This document shows, piece by piece, positions 5,273 through 11,352 of a DNA stretch of 11,352 nt. The notes under the pieces are model-generated. The model was given only the letters and a program-made list of their open reading frames with translations. It did not search any database and was not told where the DNA came from. The position numbers were made by a program, and so were the translations under genes. The first letter of the stretch is position 1. Each line of letters begins with the position of its first letter. The stretch covers positions 1 through 11,352 of the forward strand of contig BNUP01000069.1 in assembly GCA_025997455.1 (NCBI GenBank), read 5' to 3'. This DNA is from Fibrobacterales bacterium (GTDB taxonomy: Bacteria; Fibrobacterota; Fibrobacteria; Fibrobacterales; Fibrobacteraceae).

Positions 5273-6484
5273 CTAATGCAAAGCAAATTCCATTTGAATT
5301 CTTGGAACGCTTTTGCTTAATCTGGTTTCCCAATCCTTGCTCGGCTGACTGAAATCCAAATTTGTCGTATAATAAGAAAGATAAAGGTCATTCTGATTTT
5401 TCAGCGGATCTTTTCCCAATATTTTTGAATATAGCAATGAGGAAAGCATTCGTGCTTTCTCCTCTGCGCTTGTGTTGAAAAAATCAAAATCGGTGAGAAC
5501 AAAGCCGTTTGCATAACCGTTGGAATAATCCAAACTAAAAACTTCTTTCTTTCCTGCCCTATTGTGCGTACTTCCGGGTGTTACTCCAATAACATAATCA
5601 TAATTGTTTGTACCAAGATATTTATTAATCTTGTATAATTCATCTGCATAATTCCCATTGCTGGGAATAGTTATCATACTGTCAGTTAAAAAATTTGAAT
5701 CCCAAGTATTTGGAAATGGAACATAAGTAGTTCTAATCTCTAATGTATATCCTGCTTTAGCCATATAATCCTTCCAAACTTGCTTTATTTTTTCTTCATC
5801 ATTTTTTACATCATAATATATATCTTTAACTATACCGGCATTGCGAAACACTTCAAACAATACTTTTAATCTCGTCGGCTTCACAAATTTTAGGTTCAAA
5901 TGCCCTTCAATGCTATAATTTCCCTCGATTTCAACAATATGATAAAGTCTATCGTCCATAAAGTTCGGCAAATCGGCAATTATTCCTTCCGGATTTTCAG
6001 GTGTCACCGGAGTTCCGCCACTAGCGGTTACATCTAAATGCTCGCCGTATTTCAAAGCAACGCACTTCATAACTCTTTCATCAGATTCATCATAAATAAT
6101 AGATATTTCTGGAAATTCATTTTCATCTTGAATTTTGAAAAAAGCATTATCTTTATTTCTACAAGCATAATGAGTTTCTCCGGCTGTTTGAGAAAAGGAA
6201 ATTATGTAATATGTAGAATTGCCATAAGGAACAAGGCACCACGGTGCATTCGTTTTAATTGTATCTGCAGGATAATCTCCAGAAAAATCGTAATCCCAAT
6301 TTTTATAATCATTTGTCCATTGAAAATCGCAAAAATATTTATTATTCTCATTTTTAATGGTGATAGTAGAATCATTAGAGAAGATGCTATTATCTAAGAA
6401 CTCGCCATTTTCCTTTGGATTATCCCCACACGCTTGCATTATAAAACCAAATGCCGTTATTGCAAAAAATAGACAATTTTTCAT
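5273..6484 (-). CDS. Putative lipoprotein C, unknown function
   Basis: The product has 403 residues. A short hydrophobic leader ends GFIMQAC, so Cys19 is a plausible though not ideal lipobox cysteine; an outer-membrane or periplasmic lipoprotein is expected. The mature part is acidic and rich in Asn, Asp and Tyr, with no recognised domain. A central stretch (about 170-330) alternates strands and helices. A later segment, NKYLGTNNYDYVIGVTPGSTH..AGFVLTDFDFF-like followed by EEKARMLSSLLYSKILG, vaguely recalls zinc-peptidase folds, but there is no HExxH motif, so I do not call it a protease. The ATG overlaps the B stop by ATGA, with AGGAGA nine bases upstream. It is third gene of the operon starting at A. 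Confidence 0.7.
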   Translation of the reverse strand: MKNCLFFAITAFGFIMQACGDNPKENGEFLDNSIFSNDSTITIKNENNKYFCDFQWTNDYKNWDYDFSGDYPADTIKTNAPWCLVPYGNSTYYIISFSQTAGETHYACRNKDNAFFKIQDENEFPEISIIYDESDERVMKCVALKYGEHLDVTASGGTPVTPENPEGIIADLPNFMDDRLYHIVEIEGNYSIEGHLNLKFVKPTRLKVLFEVFRNAGIVKDIYYDVKNDEEKIKQVWKDYMAKAGYTLEIRTTYVPFPNTWDSNFLTDSMITIPSNGNYADELYKINKYLGTNNYDYVIGVTPGSTHNRAGKKEVFSLDYSNGYANGFVLTDFDFFNTSAEEKARMLSSLLYSKILGKDPLKNQNDLYLSYYTTNLDFSQPSKDWETRLSKSVPRIQMEFALH

Positions 6485-7032
6485 TCTTTTATTTCTCCTA
6501 TTAAATACTGCCTTTTATCACAAACTTTTAATACATGATACCAATCATATGAAGGCATTTCCTTTTGTGCAAAAAACAAATATTGTCCGTCTCTGTTTCG
6601 TCTGGAAACATACTCTACAGAGTCAATGCTTTCGGCAACTTTATAGAATGTAAATTCACGCGATTCTCCGCAGGCACGAAAATTATCATCAGCAGTCCAA
6701 AGATTCACAGTATATTGTTCCTCTGTGAAATATTTTTTCAAACCACTTATTTTAATTTTGTATGTGTAAGGCGAATTTCGTCTTTTCAAAGGAAAATATT
6801 CATCAACATTTGAATCTAACACGGTAACTCCACCCTCATAATCAATCCATAGATTTTTTTTTATACCGTTTGAATCGGTAATTGCAATTCCTTTCTGTAT
6901 GTAAAAGGGGCATACTATTTCCTTATCATTTTTATACAGATAACCATATCCGTTTTCGCAAGTAACATATTCTTCCTGCATTGAGCAAGACAAAAGAGAC
7001 GAGAATAAAAATATAGCGATTATTTTTTTCAT
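6481..7032 (-). CDS. Lipoprotein B carrying the free form of the A C-terminal domain
   Basis: The product has 183 residues. A signal peptide ends LLSC, with Cys16 as the lipidation site. After about 55 residues of linker the sequence aligns with the last ~110 residues of protein A. Shared motifs include EYFPLKRRNSPYTY, CGES..F.FY, RR.RDGQYLF.A.KEMPSY.WY.VLKVC, and a variable charged end. I know no named family with these motifs, so this is an unassigned domain, probably beta-rich. The coding strand has a run of nine A residues (complement of 6854-6862) at GIKKNLW, a slippage-prone site. The ATG overlaps the A stop by ATGA, with GAGGT six bases upstream. Its role may be to dock or cap the A protein at the cell surface, but that is inference. 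Confidence 0.8.
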   Translation of the reverse strand: MKKIIAIFLFSSLLSCSMQEEYVTCENGYGYLYKNDKEIVCPFYIQKGIAITDSNGIKKNLWIDYEGGVTVLDSNVDEYFPLKRRNSPYTYKIKISGLKKYFTEEQYTVNLWTADDNFRACGESREFTFYKVAESIDSVEYVSRRNRDGQYLFFAQKEMPSYDWYHVLKVCDKRQYLIGEIKE

Positions 7033-10031
7033 TCAAGCACCTCTACCTGTATACGAAATCGCTCATTTTTACAAACTTTTAAAACTTGATACCACTTGTA
7101 AGAAGGCATCTCTTTTTCTGCAAGGAATAAATATTGCCCTTCTCTATCTCGTCTAGTACGATATTCAACAATTCCATTTTCTTCCGCAATACGATAAAAC
7201 TTAAAGTTTTTAGATTCTCCGCAAACATTTCCATTTTCGTTAAAGACTCTAACTTTTGTAGAGTGCTTATCTTTCATGTGCTTGTTTTTTGGTAATTTAA
7301 CAGATAAGTTGTATGTGTAAGGTGAATTTCTCCGTTTCAAAGGAAAGTATTCACCAACGCTTTCGCTTAATATTGTAGTTGTATTTGAGATAACCCACTT
7401 TCTATCAGCCGTCTTTTTAAGCAACACAATATTTTTCTTTATATCAAGAAACCACTCCCTCGCACCCATATCGGGCAAGTTGCTGCCATCTTTTGAGACA
7501 GTTCTCTCTACCATAAAAATGTCTGTTGGAATGTCTTCCTGCACAATACCCTTATCAATCATTTGACTGCTGTCCGAAAGAGCATAACCATCGTCTTTTG
7601 TGAAAAACAAGCCATCTTCGCCTGCGGGAATATCTGATTTGAACAATGGATTTTCACCCTGCGAAATATCTGATTCTCCGTTATTCCAAACAATGTTATT
7701 AACGCCGTTTGCCGTTGCCGAACCCAAGAAAATGCCCTTGCCGTCACTTTCATTGTTGTTAGCAATGGTTGTGTGGCGAATACCAAAATAGCCGTTATTT
7801 GCATATGTTGCCGAGCCGTTTTCTGCCGTGTTGTTTGCTACAATGGTATTTATGAGCGATAGTTTAGAATTTTCAGTTGCAAAAATTCCCCCGCCCAACC
7901 TTGCCGAGTTTTCGATTATATAAGAGTTTAAAATTTTAAGCGTATCGGTTAAAGCAGATAATACGCCACCGCCAAAATTATCCGCATTATCATTATTTCT
8001 TACAATAATATAATCCAAAACGGGTGAAGAGCCAACAGCAAAAATGCCAATACCGCCTTTCGTTACAGTTGCCCTATCCAACTTTTGAGAAAACGGAACT
8101 CCGCCTCCGCCCAAAAATTCCAATACGCGAGTTACTTTATTCTCTCCGCTCAAAACAACGGCATTTATATCGCCTCTGCGAGTTTCCAATGTTTCACCAC
8201 CAACACCTTCAAATCCGCCTCTTATGTCTGTTCCAGCCTTTAATATAAACGGCTTACCGTCCGCAGTTTTGTAGTTCCCTTCCGCTAAGTAAATTGATTT
8301 TCCCTGTTCCTTTCCTGCAGACATCGCTTTTGCCAAATCTTTATACGCTTTTGCCCAACTTGAACCGTTACAGTCTCTTTCGCAAGCCGAATTTTCTTTT
8401 GCATATATAATTGCATCGCTACGCCTTGAAACAGCAAAAGAATAAGTATTTTCCGTGCACCATTGCATTATGTTTTCTTTTTCTGCACTATAAAGTTTTA
8501 TTTTGAAATTTTGAACGGTTTCGTTTGAGGTTTCAACTATGCTTGTGAAAACATTTGCCTCTTTCGATTTTGTATATACCGATATTTGCGGCTCACTTGG
8601 GAGCATAACGGAATGATATTCCGCCTGCAATGAGTTAAAATAAGGGGCAAAAGCCACGCCCGAATGAGAAAATGATTCAAGAGTAGGCGGTTCGCATATT
8701 TTTGTGTCCGGTTCTATTTGTATGGACTTCCCTTGTAGCCACCCCGCAAATTTCACTCCCGACGAAACACGAATTTTTGCATTAGGTGCTAAAAAATTCC
8801 CCGCAAATACAATGTCTCTTCCTAAAATCAAATCAGAGTTCCCGTTTTGATAAACTTGAAACATTATGGGATTTACAAAATCATTTGTCCATTTTAATTT
8901 TACCCTGTCAGAAAAAATCACAGTATTCGCAACGAGAATTTCAACCTTTCCGCCCGAAACATCAATTTCCAAAGTAGATTCCGGCTCTAACTTAAAATCA
9001 TTAAAGATATAAACTCCGGAACTCAGTTTAAGTTTTGAACGAGAATGAGATGCTAAATTGTGATATGTTCCCGGAACAAGAGTGCGTTCTTCGTCCGGAC
9101 TTATAAATATATCGTTTGTTCCGACCGAGATGTTTTTAGTTTGCAGGTTTAATAATGGTGCGGGGCTTGAAGTTGCTATTCCGCCCGATATATACACATT
9201 GTTTTGACTTGTATAACTTTCTCCCGTGCGAAAATCCCCGTAAAGTGATGCCCTTTCTCTGAGAAATGCACTTGCTCCCGCATAAGAATTTCCGTGAATT
9301 TTGCTGTCTGCACCGAATTCTATTTTTTTATTTGTTCCGACAGAACCGTAAATTTCAACTCCGCTCAGATATGCACCCGTTCTGTCCGTTAAATAAACGC
9401 CTTCCGAGCCGAACACTGCAAAATCGCTTGTGTTTTGCAAAATATCTCTATATGCAAAAGAGGAAATTAACGGATTTTCCGTATTTTCTTGAGGATTGAG
9501 CGGGGCGGGTGGAAATGGAATAATAGGCGGTTCTTGATGTTCAACAGTTGCGAGAGAAAAGTTTATATTTGAGTTCACAGACCAATCATTACCGGAAGAA
9601 ACGGATATATCGTCAATTTGGTTAAAATACGACCAATCGCTTTTATGCACTCGCATTTGAATTTCGGCATAACCGCTTGGTTCTACACTCCCGCTCGTAA
9701 AAGAAACTGTGAAGTACTTATCTAATTCGTTTGTTTGGTAAAAATCCACCACAGCATCATTTTGCTGCCCCTTGCTATACCACCAAATATTGTATAAAAA
9801 TTTTGTGAGAGGAGAAGAATCCGTAAAGTAATATGTAAGTTTTTTGTCGGTTAAATTAAGCGGCTGCTCCGAATTGTTGTATATCCTTAAATGCAAACTC
9901 ATTTCGTTGCCGTAAAAATTGCCGTTTGCAAGGCGAGACTGAACTTCGTAGTTTTGCCCAAAGGCAAGAGTTACGCCGAGCAGAAAGACAAGCATTAGAG
10001 AGAAAAACGAGCCAAAATTTGTGATGTTCAT
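7029..10031 (-). CDS. Large secreted CBM3-like / beta-helix surface protein (A)
   Basis: The product has 1000 residues. A signal peptide ends near residue 25 (LAFGQ). Residues 28 to about 160 resemble family 3 carbohydrate-binding modules: a YYFTD strand, W, then GSVEPSGYAEIQMRVHKSDW and a DD-I-S-V ending. A Pro-rich linker (about 166-181) follows. Residues 190 to 440 are rich in short strands with Gly/Ser turns, like polymer-forming surface regions. Residues 546 to 790 start with a CNGSSWAKAY..A motif and form a right-handed beta-helix with GGGI/GGGV turns. A choice-of-anchor-Q-like end follows (NPLF, DGYALSDSSQMIDKG, DMGAREW; 799-858). Residues 880 to 1000 are the domain shared with lipoprotein B. 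No catalytic residues are evident, so binding polysaccharide or adhesion at the cell surface is the best guess. It leads the A-B-C-D operon. Confidence 0.85.
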   Translation of the reverse strand: MNITNFGSFFSLMLVFLLGVTLAFGQNYEVQSRLANGNFYGNEMSLHLRIYNNSEQPLNLTDKKLTYYFTDSSPLTKFLYNIWWYSKGQQNDAVVDFYQTNELDKYFTVSFTSGSVEPSGYAEIQMRVHKSDWSYFNQIDDISVSSGNDWSVNSNINFSLATVEHQEPPIIPFPPAPLNPQENTENPLISSFAYRDILQNTSDFAVFGSEGVYLTDRTGAYLSGVEIYGSVGTNKKIEFGADSKIHGNSYAGASAFLRERASLYGDFRTGESYTSQNNVYISGGIATSSPAPLLNLQTKNISVGTNDIFISPDEERTLVPGTYHNLASHSRSKLKLSSGVYIFNDFKLEPESTLEIDVSGGKVEILVANTVIFSDRVKLKWTNDFVNPIMFQVYQNGNSDLILGRDIVFAGNFLAPNAKIRVSSGVKFAGWLQGKSIQIEPDTKICEPPTLESFSHSGVAFAPYFNSLQAEYHSVMLPSEPQISVYTKSKEANVFTSIVETSNETVQNFKIKLYSAEKENIMQWCTENTYSFAVSRRSDAIIYAKENSACERDCNGSSWAKAYKDLAKAMSAGKEQGKSIYLAEGNYKTADGKPFILKAGTDIRGGFEGVGGETLETRRGDINAVVLSGENKVTRVLEFLGGGGVPFSQKLDRATVTKGGIGIFAVGSSPVLDYIIVRNNDNADNFGGGVLSALTDTLKILNSYIIENSARLGGGIFATENSKLSLINTIVANNTAENGSATYANNGYFGIRHTTIANNNESDGKGIFLGSATANGVNNIVWNNGESDISQGENPLFKSDIPAGEDGLFFTKDDGYALSDSSQMIDKGIVQEDIPTDIFMVERTVSKDGSNLPDMGAREWFLDIKKNIVLLKKTADRKWVISNTTTILSESVGEYFPLKRRNSPYTYNLSVKLPKNKHMKDKHSTKVRVFNENGNVCGESKNFKFYRIAEENGIVEYRTRRDREGQYLFLAEKEMPSYKWYQVLKVCKNERFRIQVEVLE

Positions 10032-10043
10032 ATTGTGCTGGCA

Positions 10044-10072
10044 AATGTAGAAAAATAAATTGAAGTTGTCAA
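10044..10072 (-). promoter_or_regulatory. Promoter of the A operon, TTGACA-17-TACATT
   Basis: On the minus strand TTGACA (10072-10067) is followed by a 17-base spacer and TACATT (10049-10044), a near-ideal sigma-70-type arrangement. The -10 extended as TACATTTG also fits the TAnnTTTG box described for Bacteroidetes. The ATG begins 12 bases after the -10, so the untranslated leader would be only about 5-7 bases and no Shine-Dalgarno sequence is present. Confidence 0.7.
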
Positions 10073-10088
10073 GTATTTTTTACGGTTG

Positions 10089-10203
10089 ACTCGGCAGTGC
10101 AGAGTGGTTAGTGGGGAATAGAGTGTAAAGTTGAAAGTTAAAAGTGTAAAGTTATTATTCTTTATTCTCTTCTCTCTACTCTCTACTCTCCCCTCTCTAC
10201 TCT
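10089..10203. repeat. Partial TGCA repeat plus AAAGTTGAAAGT tract and polypyrimidine tract
   Basis: ACTCGGCAGTGCA (10089-10101) matches the outer end of the TGCA-bounded repeats. GTGTAAAGTTGAAAGTTAAA (10123-10142) is the complement of the 680-699 tract. From about 10154 to 10203 the plus strand is almost all pyrimidine, with repeated CTCTCTACT. Together they fill the divergent gap between gene A and the RNase H gene; no gene is seen in it. Confidence 0.6.
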
Positions 10204-10211
10204 AAAATTAC

Positions 10212-10217
10212 TACCTT
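10212..10217 (+). promoter_or_regulatory. TACCTT promoter-like box before the RNase H gene
   Basis: CTACCTTCCCC is identical over 11 bases to the sequence before divIVA (772-782). It leaves 7 bases between the TACCTT box and the ATG at 10225. No Shine-Dalgarno and no clear -35 hexamer are visible. Confidence 0.4.
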
Positions 10218-10224
10218 CCCCGCA

Positions 10225-10812
10225 ATGGCAAAAATTTATGCGGTGAAATTTGCGGACGAGTCGCACAAGATGTTTGATAATTGGACGGATTGTGAAAAGG
10301 CGGTAAAAAATAAGGTTGGAGTAAAGTATAAGTCGTTTGCAAAACTTGAAGATGCAAAAGCGTGGATTAGCGGAAAAACGATTGAAAAGCCGGGCTTGCG
10401 TGTGTATGTGGATGGCTCTTTTATGCCGCCTAACAAATTTGCAACTTGGAGTTGGGTGGCAGTTGAAGACGGAGTTGAAATTGCGAGTGATTTTGGGACT
10501 ACACCCGAACCTGCACTAAGCAGAAATATAGACGGCGAGGTTTTTGCGGCGTGGCACGCAATGGAGTTTTTGGCAAAGATTAAACGGAAGGGAACAATTT
10601 GTCACGATTATCAGGGCATTGCATCGTGGGCAACGGGCGAATGGAAGGCAAACAGTGCGGTTGCGACTGTATATTTGAGTCGAATTTCCGAGATTAAAAT
10701 TTGGGCAAACTTTGAGAAGGTGAGCGGACACAGCGGCGATAAGTGGAACGATTTGGCAGATTCTCTTGCAAAAAAAGCGTTTAAGAATGCTAAGAATAAA
10801 ACTGCAAAATAA
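10225..10812 (+). CDS. rnhA: Ribonuclease H with viroplasmin-like N-terminal domain
   Basis: It degrades the RNA strand of RNA-DNA hybrids, as in R-loops and replication primers. The product has 195 residues. Residues 2-48 (KIYAVKF..W..C...V....G..YKSF...EDAKAWI) form the small hybrid-binding domain shared with caulimovirus viroplasmin and eukaryotic RNase H1. Residues 57-185 are the RNase H fold. Catalytic candidates are D63 (YVDGSF), E105 (NIDGEVFAAWHAM), D128 (CHDYQGIASW) and D176 (NDLADSLA), with H169 in SGHSGDKWN. All the carboxylates of a type 1 enzyme are therefore present. The C-terminus is Lys-rich. The start follows a TACCTT box with no ribosome site. The glycosyltransferase gene starts 12 bases after its stop, so the two are probably co-transcribed. 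Confidence 0.93.
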   Translation: MAKIYAVKFADESHKMFDNWTDCEKAVKNKVGVKYKSFAKLEDAKAWISGKTIEKPGLRVYVDGSFMPPNKFATWSWVAVEDGVEIASDFGTTPEPALSRNIDGEVFAAWHAMEFLAKIKRKGTICHDYQGIASWATGEWKANSAVATVYLSRISEIKIWANFEKVSGHSGDKWNDLADSLAKKAFKNAKNKTAK

Positions 10813-10824
10813 AACGCAGATAAT

Positions 10825-11352
10825 ATGAAAACTATTATAGACATAAATAATTTTTGGAGTCCGAGCGGCGGCGGAGTGCGGCGATACCACTTGGAAAAAA
10901 TGAAGTTTTACGGAGAACGGCAAAGCGAATTTCGTTTGGTTTTTTTAATGCAAGATAACCGCAACGAGACGGAGGAAATTTCGCCGACATTGACAATTGA
11001 ACATATTAAAGCCTTTAAGATTCCGGGAAAATGGTGGAAATACCGATTTATTTTTAGTGCAACGCAAATTAAGAAATATATTTTGAAATATAACCCCGCA
11101 ATAATTGAGGTCGGCTCTCCATATATACTGCCCGCAGCCGTGCGGAGTGCGGTTTCTTCTTGTCATACTCGTGCTCCGACACGAGTATCCAAAGCGTGCA
11201 ATGAAGGCGAATCACAGCAAGGGGAGATTTCATTTCCCCTCGTAAGCCCTGCGGACGAAACAGACGGGGGGAGGCAAGAGTCGCACTGTGAAAGTGCGGC
11301 TCAGCAAGGGGGGATTTCATTTCCCCCCGTCAGCCCTGCGGGCGAAACAGAC
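10825..11352 (+). CDS. Glycosyltransferase (GT4-like), 3' partial, with in-frame repeat insertion
   Basis: The frame opens at ATG 10825 and has no stop to the window edge (176 codons). Residues 1-25 (IIDINNFWSPSGGGVRRYHLEKMKFY) match the N-terminal acceptor side of GT4/GT1-type glycosyltransferases (..SGG-RRY..). ILKYNPAIIEVGSPYILPAAVR (about 89-110) fits the next conserved strand-helix of the first Rossmann domain. From about residue 112 the sequence turns into a translated palindromic repeat (SCHTRAPTRVSKACNEGES, then two QQG.ISFP.VSPA.ETD units). This has nothing to do with the family. The frame stays open through it, so the insert may be tolerated in-frame, or the gene may be broken beyond the edge. 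There is no Shine-Dalgarno, and coupling to the RNase H gene is likely. Confidence 0.7.
   Translation, partial: MKTIIDINNFWSPSGGGVRRYHLEKMKFYGERQSEFRLVFLMQDNRNETEEISPTLTIEHIKAFKIPGKWWKYRFIFSATQIKKYILKYNPAIIEVGSPYILPAAVRSAVSSCHTRAPTRVSKACNEGESQQGEISFPLVSPADETDGGRQESHCESAAQQGGISFPPVSPAGETD
11159..11352. repeat. Palindromic composite repeat inside the GT4-like gene
   Basis: It starts with a perfect 9-bp stem, ATACTCGTG / CACGAGTAT, around CTCCGA (11165-11188). Two 51-bp units follow at 11215-11265 and 11302-11352, 87 bases apart, with four differences. Each has a G-run/C-run stem; in the second it is GGGGGGA / TCCCCCC. Between them is another hairpin, AGTCGCACT / AGTGCGGCT (11279-11301, one mismatch). 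The period of 87 is a multiple of three, which keeps the host frame. A truncated copy of its first 21 bases lies at 1898-1918. It probably continues past the window edge. Confidence 0.75.

Noticed and set aside
6038..6397. 119-codon plus-strand open frame opposite gene C
   Set aside because: It lies antisense inside a gene that has a leader, a ribosome site and operon overlaps; the composition reflects the complementary strand.
5273..6484. Gene C as a zinc metalloprotease
   Set aside because: No HExxH or other metal motif is present; the fold resemblance is too vague.
11069..11320. Minus-strand 83-codon frame at the right end
   Set aside because: It is a translation of the palindromic repeat opposite the GT4-like frame, which itself has family motifs upstream.

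Overview
The window looks like a chromosomal segment of a Gram-negative, moderately low-GC bacterium. It has Sec signal peptides, lipoproteins with lipobox cysteines, and a large secreted beta-helix protein with a CBM3-like N-terminus. Promoter-like boxes of the form TAnnTT sit almost on top of start codons. Together these suggest a member of the Fibrobacterota/FCB group (Fibrobacter or Fibromonas-like). This placement is an inference from gene style, not from a marker gene. No phage, transposase, tRNA, rRNA or CRISPR array was found.

Layout, left to right. Positions 2-328 hold the 3' end of a small membrane protein cut by the window edge. Positions 329-784 are a repeat-rich spacer. A plus-strand pair follows, a DivIVA-domain coiled-coil protein (785-1246) overlapping a Mn-type superoxide dismutase (1239-1883). 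Convergent to it, on the minus strand, is a two-gene unit with a 4-base ATGA overlap: a poorly conserved glycosyltransferase-like protein (4017-2857), then ispH (2860-1934). A second repeat-packed spacer (4018-4613) carries at least four different repeat types. The minus-strand block 10031-4614 is an accessory secreted-protein operon. It contains a 1000-residue CBM3-like/beta-helix protein (A), a 183-residue lipoprotein (B), a 403-residue lipoprotein (C), a vestige of a B-type gene tail, a one-base-frameshifted copy of B (D), and a 19-bp stub of a second C. Each intact junction, and even the vestigial one, is an ATGA stop/start overlap. Divergent from A is a plus-strand RNase H with a viroplasmin-like N-terminal domain (10225-10812). 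It is followed 12 bp later by a family-4-type glycosyltransferase gene that runs off the right edge and carries an in-frame palindromic repeat.

The most unusual content is the A-B-C-D block. The last ~110 residues of A are homologous to lipoproteins B and D, so one unnamed domain occurs as the tail of a large surface protein and as free lipoproteins. It has been multiplied by tandem duplication. Repeat D differs from B by nine substitutions, all in one half, and by a length change in a poly-A run (A9 in B, A8 in D) that breaks its frame. Two further points merit attention: a GT4 gene with in-frame insertion of a palindromic element, and a shared TAnnTTCCC box 6-7 bases before three start codons, suggesting near-leaderless transcripts.
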